A DNA stretch of 64,000 bases from Polytrichum commune (GCA_950295325.1 OX485805.1:4776501-4840500), one strand, 5' to 3'; shown: positions 35,463-47,863, numbered from the stretch's first letter. Notes: generated from the sequence alone by a model not told the origin. Program-made: numbers and translations.

Positions 35463-38400
35463 ATTAGTGTAAATATTAAAATGCACAAGCACCTACACTC
35501 TACATGTGTAAAGTTGTCAATTGGATCATAATCGTAAGGGCGGCTTCCCCATCCCCACCTTCCTCATATCTCTTAAGTGAAGGAACCTAAATTGTGGACA
35601 TAAAAGGCCCATCCCCACCTGGCTTTACCAAATAACCAAAAAAAATCTAAAAACCGGGTAAAGTGCTCTCGGATATGGCAAAGGGACCCCAGCTATCCCG
35701 GTGCACCTACAAGAACTTGCTCTAGAGATTTTCGAGTAGGTTCTAGTTAATTAGCTTTCACACACGTTCATTGTTTTATCTATGAAGAAATTGGCATATT
35801 GGATAGTTTTTGAAGCAAGGCCAAATGCCTTAAGGTAAATGGGGCTAATGTGAACACCTCCAGCTCTGTGGAATCATGCAGCTGATGGATTCGAGCATTG
35901 GAAGTTTGAGCATGTTAGCAATTACAAATCAAGACCAAAGAATTTGAAATCGTTGAAATCGAAGTTGAGGAACGTGTTAATTTAGGCTCCAAAATCAAAC
36001 ATTCTTTACTTCCCAATGTGGTGTTGTAGGGGGGAACTATTTTATGGTTCAATGTTGTGTAAGTGGACATCATCATTAGCGGACTATACATGGGTCATTT
36101 GCCAATCCAAGTTTAATGCCAATATTGGTCGTGTCATGTCTCTAATGTCGTCACATGTAAGATAAAATGTTGTTGAATTTATTTTTTAGTTATAGAGATC
36201 CCACAATACAAGCTGGTTGGTAGCTCACAACCACATGCCGCCTCTTAATTTGCCCACCTCATGCACAAAAATCAAGCATGTCAAAGCTCAGTAGATAGCA
36301 CTCCCCATTCTAGAGGATGGTGGGTGTAGTTTGACTTTTGGGAAGGTGACTCAGGGTGAATTTCCAAGTAGGCCTCTCACCGACCATATTATAGTGTGAA
36401 TAAGGACAAACCCAACCGAATGTAGAGAGAATTTGGTGGGATAGGGTTTGTATGTGCCAACTAGCTACTCCCATTTCCTTAAATACAGGGCCCACCTACT
36501 AACCTCATCCAATTACCAAAGATCGAGTACTAGACCAACATTGGTTTAATTGAGTCTACAACGGCCCTAATCATTTCAACAAACCACCATCCAACCACAT
36601 TATGATGGTCCATTAGAATGTGGAGTGTCGTGGATACGGGCCGTTACGTTTTCATACATCCACTAAAGAATTTTTAACCTACATGTAAATAGCTTCAACC
36701 CACTATTATCTAGTGGACAAGCAGCGTACATGAAAACTTACCCTAACCCAAGTATCATCAAGGTGGCAGCTAAATCACCATGTATTTTCACCCACCAAAT
36801 CAAAACCGCCAATTAGGAACCAAAAATAGGTGTCCTATTAAAGAGGCTAACCAAATTACCCACATCTACCTTACCACTCATCTACTTTACCATCAGTTTT
36901 TGTTAATGAGCTTCTTGCACCCTCATAGCCAAACCTAAGAGCAACCAATCACAAGGATTAGAGGCCACACTTTCTTGCCTCCTCTCTAGGTACCAATGGG
37001 ACACTCCGTGTTTGAGGATTAAAACACACATTAACATCAATTGCCAACTAGTCCCAGGACTAGATAACATTGATGATGTGGTGGCATTTTTTAATTTCTT
37101 TTAGCTTTGAGGCCAAGTCTGGTTTTGCTAAAGTCAAGTAGGAAGGGAGCACAAGCATAGTACACCGATTATCCCGACTAGTGCGCGTTACGAAGTGCTC
37201 TAACTATTTATTCAGAATATGTATTTTATCATGCACAGTCAAGTATATTCTATGAATGTCTCTACAACCCTTTGAACTCTCGTTAGTAGAAATTGAACTC
37301 TTCTTTACTAGAAATTCATCTCCCACTAGTAGAAATTGAACTCCTCAGTTAGACATTGCACTGTCAAATATCCGAATCATAACGTGCGCTAATAATCAGG
37401 ATAGTCAGCAACATCAAATGACAAGAGGCTTTTGTGCATCACCTCTACGCTGGCACATCTGTCACATACTTCCAAGAGAACGACCTGTATAGGCCCATGA
37501 TTTGCATCCAAAACACTTTTGCATCTGTGTAGATGCCACATCAATTCGCCTTTATACCCACCATTCCGTAAAAGTGGGACACGGCACCGCAGTAATCTAC
37601 AGGTCTATGCTGCACTTAAGATATTTTCACAATACAGGTGACTCTGATTTGTCTGCATATTGTCGATTACCATTTGGAGTTACAGATTCGAACTTTATTT
37701 GCCAACATTCTTTTCTGCCAACGACGTTTCATAATATTATTCGATGTGTATATCCAATACTTACGTTAATGGGGTGAAAACGTGATACTTGTGAAAATTC
37801 AGCAACTGACCAATACCAAAAATAACCAAGCTAATGAGGTAAAGCAATGTTATAAGTATATTTTATATTCTTACTTATATTCATATTCAGGCTAATTATG
37901 ATGACATTCAAATAGAAATGAAATTACACCTCCGAATCTTACATTTGGTGTGCATCTTCTACGTACAAGGAGCCATATATACAAACACTGGCCGCAGCAC
38001 TAAAAAATAGTTATATTTCAGAATATGCTATTTGATACTCTAGCAATTATTGAATAGCAACACACTGGCAGTACTACATGAAGTGTTCATTCTTACGACT
38101 ACTATTAAACTCCACCAAAAAATCCAACCTTCTCAAAGGATAGATCGGGTAAACAAGAAGATAGACCCCCTACACCACATTGGCAGACGTTTTCAATCAT
38201 TCTGGCAAACGCCATCGTTCCAAAGGTTCCGGCTCCCGACACTTTAGAAACCAAACAATTAGAGTAATAAAAGGCGTTGTTACAGACAACTATTACAAAA
38301 CGGAAGAGTTTATTTGTTTAACGATCACGTTCCGCTTTCCTGGCAGTTATTCTCGCAGGATATATTGACGATGTCACTACGTGCATACGATCCTCATTTA

Positions 38401-39370
38401 GCAACTGTACCTAACCGACTAGATATTTCCAAGTTTGCGGTTCTGCCGAATAGTATTTTGCGACAAAAATCCGAAAAATATCAGCTTGCGGGAATATGTT
38501 ACAACCACATCAGACATTCGTTTCATGAATACATTTAAGGGACCATGTAGCAAAACTACAACAACTTGAAGACATTAGACCAGACACAAATAAATTTCGC
38601 CTTTATCATGCAAAATAGCGTACTAAACAAATTTACAAAACACGCCACGGCAAGAGCAACACAAAAGTACAAGGTCATCGTGAATGACCACAAAAATAAC
38701 CACATTGTGAGTTCAAAAGTGCGCCATGCAATCAGTAAAATTGAGTTTCACCATCATTCAAGTGACAGAAAAGCGATCAACGCCCAAGTTTCTCAGAACT
38801 ATCCCAAGTACATATAGTACAAGTGAAAGGGGGCTTCTAGAGCAACAATACACATTATTCTACACCTGAAACCATCGATACACCAGGAGACCAAAATTTG
38901 AGTGCGAAGACGCCATAACAAGAACAGATCATTACGAGCTCGAGGCAAAAAAGTATCATAGAGTAGCACAGGCGGTTATCCTACTTTCGGAACAGCGAAG
39001 GATGGTACCCTTGCTCTATATGCAGGGAGCGCATACCAATCAAAACAATTTAACACGAAACATCAAGAACAAGAACATCAAGTCGCCACGAACTCAAACC
39101 AGCCATGGCAGGCTGATTCGTAAGGCGGTCAAAAGTATCAGGTGGCTTCTTTTCCAGTGGAACAGTTGCAGCATCTCTCCAAACCCATAGGGTGTCATCC
39201 ATCCTTCGGTATCACCAACCAATTAGCAACCAGCTCTGCGGTCCTCTTCTCTTCCCAGCGCGTCACCAAAACCCAAGCCGATGCCAATGAAAGCACTAAA
39301 CTCCATGTCCAAGCTCTGTCACAAGAGCCACCAGAGGCTTCTACTACCGCCAGTGTGCGAGGGTATTCTC
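35463..39370. other. Intergenic and presumed GRP 3' region
   Basis: No gene is recognised. The last few hundred bases before 39371 are presumably the 3' UTR of the minus-strand glycine-rich protein gene. About 37400-39000 seems poorer in the repeats seen elsewhere. Open frames at 37502-37777, 38050-38247 and 38566-38817 show no familiar motif. A CCCAACCGAATG-type GC-richer patch near 36400 holds nothing identifiable. Confidence 0.45.
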
Positions 39371-39871
39371 CTAGTACTGACTGTCGCGGTCGCCCCTCCA
39401 GCTTCCGGACCCGGAGCTTCCACGGCCGCCTCCACCGTAGCCTCCGCCGCCACCTCCGTATCCTCCTCCTCCACGGCCTCCGCCATAACCACCACTGCGG
39501 TCACTATCGTATGACCGGCCTCCGCCGTACCGCTCGCCATTTCCACCGCCACCGTAGCTTGCTCCTCCTCCGCTACGGTTGTAGCCTCCTCCACTCCGAT
39601 CACCACCACCGCCCTGGCGGGACTGAGCTTGGTTCACGGTGATGTTCCTGCCGTCGAGCTCCTTGCCGTTCATCTCCTTGATGGCAGCGTTCATGGCGTT
39701 CTCGTCAGCGAAGGTGACGAAGCCAAATCCTCGAGACCTCCCTGTCTCACGGTCTGAGATCACCTTGCTCTGCACAACATCGCCGAAGTGCCTGAAGGCT
39801 TCTTCGAGACGGCTATCATTTGTGGCCCAGGCAAGGCCTCCAACGAAGCACCTGTACTCTGATTCTCCCAT
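39371..39871 (-). CDS. Glycine-rich RNA-binding protein with one RRM, 166 residues
   Basis: An intact RRM fills residues 6-85, with RNP2 CFVGGL (8-13) and RNP1 RGFGFVTF (47-54). A glycine-rich C-terminus follows (about 87-160) with YGGGG, RSGGG and SYDSDRSGG repeats, ending RGDRDSQY. This is the class IVa GRP architecture of plant AtGRP7/8-like proteins, which bind RNA, act as chaperones under cold and other stress, and regulate splicing and export. The start MGESEYRCF is preferred over an upstream in-frame ATG at 39893-39895, because the family begins close to the YRCFVGG block and the upstream MFFHSIIN is atypical. The reading frame is uninterrupted, whereas Arabidopsis GRP7 has an intron within the RRM. 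The GC-rich codons contrast with the AT-rich surroundings. Confidence 0.95.
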   Translation of the reverse strand: MGESEYRCFVGGLAWATNDSRLEEAFRHFGDVVQSKVISDRETGRSRGFGFVTFADENAMNAAIKEMNGKELDGRNITVNQAQSRQGGGGDRSGGGYNRSGGGASYGGGGNGERYGGGRSYDSDRSGGYGGGRGGGGYGGGGGGYGGGGRGSSGSGSWRGDRDSQY

Positions 39872-39957
39872 GTTGATGATGGAGTGAAAAAACACACAAA
39901 ACCTCGAGAAAAGCTTCGAGAAAAGATAGAAGCTCCACGGAACAACGAACTAAGAAC

Positions 39958-40003
39958 CTAGTAACCAAAGTAACCGAGTAACCAAAGTAACCAAGTAACC
40001 AAG
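39958..40003. repeat. GTAACCAA tandem repeat in GRP leader
   Basis: About five imperfect GTAACCAA/GTAACCGA octamers lie roughly 90-130 bases upstream of the GRP start, so probably in its 5' UTR. Confidence 0.75.
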
Positions 40004-40115
40004 AGGCTCAGGGGAGACCCTAGAGACCTCGGAAGAGAAGAGAACCAAACGGAACCGAAGGAAGAGCACTGAGGCTGCACAGGCAGCGGTCGAGAATATG
40101 AGGAAGACGAGCAGC

Positions 40116-40123
40116 AAACCCTA
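40116..40123 (-). promoter_or_regulatory. Telo-box upstream of the GRP gene
   Basis: AAACCCTA on the plus strand (TAGGGTTT toward the gene) lies about 245 bases before the GRP start in a GC-rich stretch. It is a frequent element near transcription starts of plant translation-related genes. Confidence 0.45.
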
Positions 40124-40838
40124 CCCCGCACCAACCGACGGTCGTTGGCTGATCTCAGCGGTCACTAGCAACTACCGCTGGTAACCCTCATTTACCCAGG
40201 CGAATATCCAGCGGTGTACTAACCAGGCCCGGTGGCGTGGCATCATCTACGCTGTCGATCTCCACAACCGATCAACTTCTGGATATCTGAACCGTCGAAA
40301 GTCGTGCTTGGGATCTGGGCCGTCTGTCTGTTAAAGCATCCTGGTGTTGTCCTGGCCCTAAATGCACCGCCGCCGGTCGCCCGTGACTGGCTGACGGGGT
40401 GACCTGGTTCACCAGGTGGAGTCCCCTGCTAGCCGGTGACAGTGTCTCCGCTGGGCCCCGACTCTAACAGCGGGGCTGGGACCTGTTACCGGTGATATCG
40501 GGTGGTAACACGGGTTCCGAGAAATCTCGGCACGTGCGGCGCGGGCGCAGATTGTTCGTCGGGGGATCTATAAATTTAGAAGATAGTTTGGGGTGATCGT
40601 GGTCGTAGAATCTGACGAGTCGGATCGATCTGCCTAGTCTGCACAAATCAACGAACTGTGAAGATTTCGAACCCCCTTCCTGTCTGAATGGGATTCGTAC
40701 ATTCCTTGTAACATAACCCACTCAAGTGCTAACCCTCTCTTTTAACTCGGGTCCGGATCTGACCCACTATAGACCTGAACTGGGGTTACTTCTGAGTCCT
40801 CTGATTAGCTGAGCAGCCCGGCCCAAGTTGTGGACTAA
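40124..40838. other. GC-rich region upstream of GRP
   Basis: This is clearly more GC-rich than the intergenic average up to about 40560, consistent with a promoter-proximal region of the GRP gene. No TATA box is obvious in the minus orientation. The stretch 40560-40838 contains no recognised feature. Confidence 0.4.
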
Positions 40839-41338
40839 GGGCCACTTCACACACGAGCCGAGAGCCGTGACCACGCAATTGTAAGAGCCCAAAAGAAAGT
40901 GTCCAAAGGCCGTTCCAACGCACCTCCAACATCATGTGGTGTGGTCACGGACCCTCAAGTGTAGTGTGAAGCCATATGTGACTGGGCCCTCAACCAAATG
41001 TTAATTCAAAGAATTTTTATTCATGCGAATCCTCACACATGATAAAAATAGAATAAACCAACAGTTGTGAGCGTTCAAAGTGTCATTGTCTCCTGGTTTT
41101 GTGTTAAACCTACCTCCAAGAGGTGGTTTTTGAAAACAGTCCAAGTGACCATGAAACGCGATCCATTTGATGCCATGTAGGAATCCGTGTAGACTTTACA
41201 TCCATCTTGCATTGCCTTACTCCGTTGGTCCCTCAAGTGTAGTGCGAAGTGAACTTGGACTGGCTCCGCCTTTTCCACCAATGAGAGTGCTTGAAGTGTA
41301 ATGGTCACGGGCTCTCAGTCTCGTGTGTGAAGTGGCCC
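40839..41338. mobile_element. Harbinger-like MITE H3
   Basis: The ends GGGCCACTTCACACACGAGC and its near-exact complement (GGGCCACTTCACACACGAGA) are flanked by a perfect TAA duplication (40836-40838, 41339-41341). At 500 bp it is the best-preserved short form and close to H1, H6 and H7 throughout. Confidence 0.92.
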
Positions 41339-41435
41339 TAACCTAATAAGGCTGTGGCCACACATGCCGGTTTTTGGCTCCGGTTAGAGGAAGTAGCCAC
41401 TCAAGTTAGGTATGTTGCATGCACTGCCCAATTCA

Positions 41436-41477
41436 GGGTCACTTTACACGAGAGCCAAGAGCCATGACCATGAAATT
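41436..41477 (+). mobile_element. Truncated H-family MITE end H4
   Basis: GGGTCACTTTACACGAGAGC and AAGAGCCATGACCATGAAAT match the left arm of H3. The similarity stops after about 42 bases and no right end follows nearby, so this is a solo arm. Confidence 0.75.
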
Positions 41478-41794
41478 GTGTAATTATTATATTAATGGTA
41501 GAGTATTAAATAAATCTATTTTTTATGTCCAAAATTAAATAATTACTAATAAATTATTTTAGTTCTTTTATTTCTATTCTATATTTAATAATCATGAAAC
41601 ACAAATGGTGTGGACCACAAAAGTATAATGTATCATAATTAGTGTCATGTCCAAAAATTGGGCGAGTGTAGCAAAACTTCAGACGATCAATCTTCACTTC
41701 TTTCTTGAATTGGTCTACTTTTGATTAGTGGTAATTGGAGTGTGCGGCCATACGAGCAATTACTTAGCATATGAGTTGGTTGAGTATATTCAAT
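41478..41794. other. Intergenic, nothing recognised
   Basis: AT-rich spacer without recognised features. Confidence 0.5.
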
Positions 41795-42125
41795 CACACT
41801 TGATTAGTTTGAATGTGTATGAATACTTTGTGAAAGTAGAAGGTATTAACTAAACTATCATAAATACTTGTACTAAAAATAAACACTAATTTTAGCTATA
41901 TGAATGTCAATACGATAAGTGGCATTCATTGACATTTTCACTTCGAAATTGAAATCCCAATCAATTGATTGTTTACTCATTGGAAGTGAACATATATATA
42001 TATTGGATTTTGGACCTCGAAGATGAAGTGCACTCAGTATGGGTTATATGGGCAAGCGGCCTTCAAGAATGCAAGGGCAATCTTATTTTTTCGAAGTCAG
42101 GCAGAGTGGGCATGGAACATGGGAT
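41795..42125 (+). repeat. Dispersed repeat F, copy 2
   Basis: Matches 11340-11770; see that entry for the shared blocks. GAAGTGCACTCAGTATGGGT and CTTCAAGAATGCAAGGGCAA lie near 42022 and 42060. A short (AT)n expansion near 41993-42003 is unique to this copy. Confidence 0.7.
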
Positions 42126-42707
42126 TCATCCGGGCAGTGAAAGAGGCATGCTAAGGACGGGGCCCAATCTTGGGCAAATGTGATCTAACCCGGGGCCCTA
42201 ATATGTTATCAAACTTTCTTGATTAGGCAATGCGGACACAATATAACTAGCTTAAGTGGCTACTTGCTCTAACTAAAGCCTTAACCGGGATGTTTGGCTA
42301 GACCCTAAGATGTGCAAGGCTACAAGTTAACGGACTCGTCAAAGGATGCACACGCATTTAATCTTGGCACATGTATGAACATTTGTGCACTTCAAAGCAA
42401 TGCAACTTTTCAATACAAGTGGGATAATAATTTACAATGGACGTTTGAGTCGCTTGTGGCGATTCAAAGTGAAATATTTTGTTTTTTCTTGTTTGATTAG
42501 AGATGCCTCAAATGGAATATTGTCCCGCATGTCCCACATTGTTGATTTTGCTCCATTCAACATGCAAGTGGTGTTTTTTCTCTTTTACATACCAACATGC
42601 ATGACCAACTTACAACCACGTTTGTGCTTTTCATGATGCAAAAAGTGGATGTCCACTTTGGACCCTTATTCAAAGAAGGCCTTAGTGTGATAAGTGGAGC
42701 CCATGAC
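42126..42707. other. Intergenic, nothing recognised
   Basis: Two overlapping short frames (42312-42500, 42385-42636) match nothing known to me. Confidence 0.5.
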
Positions 42708-42841
42708 ATTACTCACTTGATGAGTTGTTTTTAGTTGCCTTGATTTCAAATTCAATATGACGCAATTGGATTATAGCATCCATAGTCTTTAGTTCTAAAT
42801 GTACCACTGGGCTCATGAACACAACTCATCAAATGAGTAAT
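42708..42841. mobile_element. Small MITE family B, copy 2
   Basis: The ends ATTACTCACTTGATGAGTTG and, complemented, ATTACTCATTTGATGAGTTG differ at one of 20 positions. 134 bp. The inner GGGCTCATGAACACAACTC block matches copy 1 at 35336-35462. Confidence 0.85.
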
Positions 42842-42967
42842 GATATGCCTCCTCTTCCTCAAAGTTTCATGTGTCATTTAAGAGGTGAACCATTTCAAAA
42901 TTACTAATGGCAATTCATTTCCTTTTTGATACATGAGTGCATACCGCATCGCAACTTCATTTTAGTA

Positions 42968-43319
42968 TACATCATAATCTCCGTAATGTCACCTTGTGTA
43001 ATGTCAATCCCTCTTTTAATTCCCAATACCACAGGAACAATCGTGCTCAGTTTAAATACCCCTCCTCGTTGTCACAACTCCCTCCCATATATCCCAAATT
43101 TTGACATTGAAACAATCCACCAAAGAATTCAAACCACGTGCTCGCACGCATCACGTTGTCATCATTGTCATTATTGCAATGTTGACTTTATGTTCTTCCA
43201 TAATGTCACCTGCTACTCTAATTATTTATTATCATGCATCCATGTTCACACTATAGACCTCTATAATATCATGTGGACTTTGGTTGCCACATGCATAATA
43301 TTAGGGAGGTTAGAGTGTA
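42968..43319. mobile_element. MITE family E, copy 2
   Basis: The left end TACATCATAATCTCCGTAAT and complemented right end TACACTCTAACCTCCCTAAT are inverted. The interior is about as long as copy 1 and collinear with it, with a 9-base length difference near the CATTATT block. Confidence 0.8.
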
Positions 43320-43627
43320 GTTGGGTAAAGGGTGATTAACGAAGTTAGAAACCCAAGGACCCACCACCACTACAATATCAAATAGTTATGAGTCAATATC
43401 GTCCTCCTACCGTCTTCAATACAACAATGACAACATTCAACTCGATGTCCAATCTTTCCGTAGGGAGAACCTTCGGAGCAAAACACGGGCTAAAGATAAC
43501 GCAATGTCTTTGAAAACTCGTCCATTGGAAAGGTGAAGCCGTACGTAGTAAACAATAGCTTAGCCACCTAGTTTAAGAGAAATTAAGATGTTTTGACTCT
43601 AGAAACACTCATAACATTATTCATTTT
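43320..43627. other. Intergenic, nothing recognised
   Basis: No supported feature. Confidence 0.5.
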
Positions 43628-43704
43628 CATAACATCATTCTAAACGTGGGAAATATGAGGGAATATTCAGTGGAATACTATCAGTCCCATGGAACATTGT
43701 TATG
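43628..43704. mobile_element. Small palindromic MITE family C, copy 2
   Basis: The left end CATAACATCATTCTAAACGT and complemented right end CATAACAATGTTCCATGGGA form a diverged inverted pair. The right part ACTATCAGTCCCATGGAACA matches copy 3. It is shorter than the other copies, with a central deletion. Confidence 0.65.
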
Positions 43705-44033
43705 TTCTCGGAGATTCTAAATCAACTCGAAGGAGTCATGTTGCAATGAATCGAACACGGGACCAAAACCGACATTGTAAAGTCTTGCACAATAAGTGCA
43801 CATGTTTATGAGAACATTCATGACCTGAACGTTATGTTGTTATGTTGTTGTGTTGATTTTGGATGATCCACCAATAATGCTTTCAACCCTTGTAATATTT
43901 ACACGCAAAATATGAAAACAAGCCGTACTTTGGTGGACCCATACAAAAAGCATTTTTACGTGATCCAATAGTAATATCTACGCTCATCACTCAAAATGAA
44001 GTCCTTCGCACCGCCCTATTACCATATAGAGAA

Positions 44034-44058
44034 TCTCTCTCTCTCTCTCTCTCTCTCT
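44034..44058. repeat. (CT)n microsatellite
   Basis: About twelve CT dinucleotides in a row. Confidence 0.9.
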
Positions 44059-44540
44059 TTTTACTATATTCTCTTCCTCCATCAAGGATGGGTTTACGTA
44101 GACACCAAGAAATTTGAGCCCAAAAACATGGAAGTTATTACCATGCGGCCCACCACTTATTTGGGAAATGTGACATGGGCGAAGTTGAAAATGCAACACC
44201 TACTTACGATATGATAAGACTTTTGGTAACCTACTACGGATTCGATTTTGGGAAGGGATAAAAGGAATTCATGCATCCACTATGGGAGTTGGGACCAATT
44301 ATTCCCGTTCCTTTATTTAGTGTTTTTGGCGAACTTGTAAGTGGTGACGGAGCTCCATACCGTGCCACCTCGTTAATATTCCCTTCTTTGTTTGTCTTCA
44401 TCATTGAAACGCAATGGAGGCAGACTTTTTCCTCAAGATTCTCCTCAAGACTTATGAGTTTTGAAGTACAATAAATAGTCCTTTTATAGAGTCCATGCGA
44501 ATTTTCATAATAGGATATACTGTGGGGCACATTAATGTTC

Positions 44541-44796
44541 AAGCCACGCTAAATTCATAGTAGAGTATTAGTGTGGGCTACACTAATTGTTATCTTAGGA
44601 AATTAATGTGGGGATTATTTTATTTTGTGCTACTTTGGTCCTGCGAGTAGTATGCAGTGTGTCAGTCGGAAGTCTTTACGAAGACTTAGGGGAAGATCCA
44701 TGGTGTTGGACCCAGGTTAATTCCACCTCGACTAGGACTTTGGTGTGGCTCACGCTGATTTTCCACCCACGCTAATAGGACTATTTAGTGTAGCTT
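44541..44796. mobile_element. MITE family G, copy 2
   Basis: The left end AAGCCACGCTAAAT and TATTAGTGTGGG pair with the complemented right end AAGCTACACTAAATAGTCCT and ATTAGCGTGGG. A TCA triplet can be drawn at both borders. The interior differs from copy 1. Confidence 0.6.
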
Positions 44797-44901
44797 CAAT
44801 TTGTCGTTGGATATGTATGTGTGTAACATGCTATTTACTTAGGTGAATGACCAAACAAAGGACATACAGACGTTCACTAACTTAGAAAAGGGATTAACCT
44901 A

Positions 44902-45665
44902 AAGCCACTTTACACGTGGACCAAGAGTTATGATGATGATAAAAATATAAGGGCCACTGAAATTCATCCAAAAGGCCATACTGAGGGAAGTACAAATCGA
45001 TGGGTTGACAATCTAATACCATGGCCACATTAGGACTAGTGACTAGGCCACACTAGTGGGAGAGTTTCTATCTTGATAGGATGTATTGTTTTGTATGCTG
45101 CATTGGAAAAATTACATTATGTTAGAAAGAGGGCGGATACTGTGAGTAGGACAAAAAAACCAATTGGTAGCAATAAAGTTTGGAAAGAGATGCACTTTCC
45201 CTATCAAGAGGGACTCCTCCTTCTACTCGTGACCAACGATTGGTCGTGGTGTGGGCATGGCATCAGTGTAAAGTGAAAGTGGACCATGTCAAGGGACTGC
45301 AACATATTTTATAGACCATCCAAGACAATACATAGTCAAGGACCTCACCATGACAATATAATGAATTTGGGAGCCAATGGGAGTTTAATTGCTTGCCATG
45401 GTTTGTAAGTTTGCACTAAACCCACCTTTTTGAAAAATGAAAATAAAAACGAGCCTAATGCAATATCACATGGATTATGAAACATTAACCCATTTGCCAT
45501 CATGTAGAACATCATGTAGATTTTTCATCCATTCAATTTAGTTTGGTCCCTCATACCCTTAAGGTCCAGTGTAAAGTGAACTTCGATCATCTCCAATTTC
45601 TTGATCAATCACATAATTTGTATATCATGGCTCAAGGGCCTCCAAGCCCTAGTGTAAAGTGGCCC
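44902..45665. mobile_element. Harbinger-like MITE H5, long diverged form
   Basis: The ends AAGCCACTTTACACGTGGAC and, complemented, GGGCCACTTTACACTAGGGC are flanked by CTA and GTA. At 764 bp it is the longest member. Internal CATGTAGATTTTTCATCCA and TTGATCAATCACA blocks correspond to the right half of the shorter members. Confidence 0.8.
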
Positions 45666-47165
45666 GTACTGCTCATGTTTTGGTTGACTGGAACATATCA
45701 ACAATGCAATTGCTTAAATACAATCACAACTATGATGTAATTACGTAATATTGTTTGTAAAAATCCTCTTGGAGATTTTTTCTTTTTTCATTTGGGAATG
45801 AGATTGAAGCGAGTCTATAAAACCCAAAGCAAATCTTTAAAACCCAACGAGAGTCCCTTGCAATGAAGTTTTTGCATTTGTTATGTGGACCACTAAAACT
45901 AAAAGGAAAAAACCCAAAGAGGAGCTCCAAATTGGACCACAAATTCCACGTGTTGATGTACTTCACAAAACCCACTAAATAGAAAACACATAGATATTGA
46001 TTGTATGTGGTAAGGATGTTATTACTTTAAGCCATAGAACGAGAATTGGTGAGCAATATAGGTTTAAAACCGTAGAATGAGAATCGGTGACCAATGTAGA
46101 TTTTAAACCATAGAATGAGAATTGGTGACCTCGGTTGACAATTGAAGAGTGGAAGTTGTCCGCCTCTCTATCCATAGTTAGAATTGCATTTAACTTTATC
46201 ATAATCAATTGGCATTCATAAGCTTGTTAGAGTGAGCCCAAGCGATATATTTTGAAAGAATTTGGTTTTTCACCGGAAGCACAATGGTCAATATCATAGC
46301 CAAGTTTAATGAGAAAGATGAATACACCCTTGTGTTGTGATGGGTGGTTAGTATGCTTATGCAACTTCAAAGGGTCCCATTTTAGATTTTAGATTTGGCA
46401 TGAGCCCTTTCAACTTTAAGGTGTCAAAATCCTTGTGGACTGCACCATGGACGTTGAAATTGAGATAGAAAGTCATGCGGAGGGTTACTAGCTTAATGGC
46501 AATGGCAATGACAACCATGTACCAATCATATTACTTCTTTGAGCATAGTATATACTCTAAAGGACCAATTTCAATGGAATGGATTAATGAGCTTAGTCAT
46601 ATGGGTGCTTATCATAATGATAAAAAGGTCATCCAAGATGTCGTGGCCGTTTATTTCATCCCAAAACCCTAAATGTTCCATATTATCAATCCAAATAATG
46701 GGGTGGTCACCAAAAATCCTCCCCACTTGATTAACGATGTTTGATCGAGGAAGATGGGTTGTCTAAGTAACTTGTGATTGCTTCTCGAAAGCGTGCAAGA
46801 ACGATGATGTCTACCTTGGGCCACAATTCTTGAAATTACCCCACAAAACCATGCCATCTTCTTAGCAAGCAATATATAACAAAACAAAAACAAAAATAAA
46901 TACTCGTCATGTTTAGGAAGAACTTTGATGGCAAGAAGGTCTTTATCTGCAAGAGGTTGGCAGTAATAAACCAATAACAAAGTTGTTCCTAATCACGGTG
47001 CCTAAAATTTTGGGGGTGGAATGGAGTTTTCTTGAAGGAATTGTGCACAAGCTTGGTGTTTCTCAACAATGGATTGCTTGGACTTGTGTGATTTGTGTCA
47101 ATTCTTGGTCCTAGGTTAGATCAATAGCATATGATCTTTGCAGATAACATAACATTATTTAGATG
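45666..47165. other. Intergenic with a short tandem triplication
   Basis: Between 46030 and 46125 a ~45-bp unit occurs three times (TTTAAGCCATAGAACGAGAA, TTTAAAACCGTAGAATGAGA, TTTTAAACCATAGAATGAGA, each followed by ATTGGTGA/ATCGGTGACC). No gene is recognised. Confidence 0.6.
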
Positions 47166-47284
47166 CATAACAATGTTATGTAGAACTGATAATATTCATG
47201 AATATTCCCCACATTCAGTCTAAATGTTGGGAATATTTAACAATGCTACGTGGAATACTATCAGTCCCACGTAACATTGTTATG
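47166..47284. mobile_element. Small palindromic MITE family C, copy 3
   Basis: The best copy: CATAACAATGTTATGTAGAA and the complemented right end CATAACAATGTTACGTGGGA. Inner arms contain TATTCCCCACATTCAG and TGTTGGGAATATT, making nearly the whole 119 bp foldable. Confidence 0.8.
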
Positions 47285-47863
47285 GATATGGACAATGTTA
47301 TGAAGGACTCCGCTTTTAACCAACGTAACCACAACTTACATATTATATACATACATATAAGCCTGTCAATGTGAATCATACAATATAAGATATTTTAGAT
47401 CACCACCTAAAGCTTACTACACATCTATCTAGATTTTATAGTCTTCAATGTGAAAGCGGTTTGTATATAGGTTACTTGCATTTAGTCCCCCCGGTGGGTT
47501 GATTATCACTTACTTGTAGGATTTGGCCATTTGGAGAAGCAAATGTGCACATGCACGAGAAATCATTTGAAAATTATTTGCTTCATTGTATGTTATTAGG
47601 GATTCCCTCGCAACTTACACGCGGACCAATTGGAATGAATTGACCCTCAACGTGCACGACTCTTGATTCTATCGGAGCCCTTCATCCCCAATGGTTCACA
47701 TGAAGCTCCAACTGAATTCAACCCCAAATATGTTTGTATGTTTCAAGTAAGAATATCCCCCCCCCCCACCACCACACATACTAAAAAAACATAACAAAAA
47801 GTTGGTGATTGATATATCGGAATGTTGTAGGGTAGAACAAGGACTCTAGAACACATTTTGGTA
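47285..47863. other. Intergenic, nothing recognised apart from a poly-C tract
   Basis: A poly-C tract of about 10-11 bases lies near 47757-47767. No gene. Confidence 0.5.

Noticed and set aside
39142-39642. 166-codon plus-strand frame and 39281-39514 as genes
   Set aside because: They are antisense shadows of the GRP glycine codons, giving serine/threonine/histidine-rich translations.
39872-39895. Upstream GRP start giving MFFHSIIN extension
   Set aside because: Class IV GRPs begin just before the YRCFVGG block; the eight extra residues look like translated leader.
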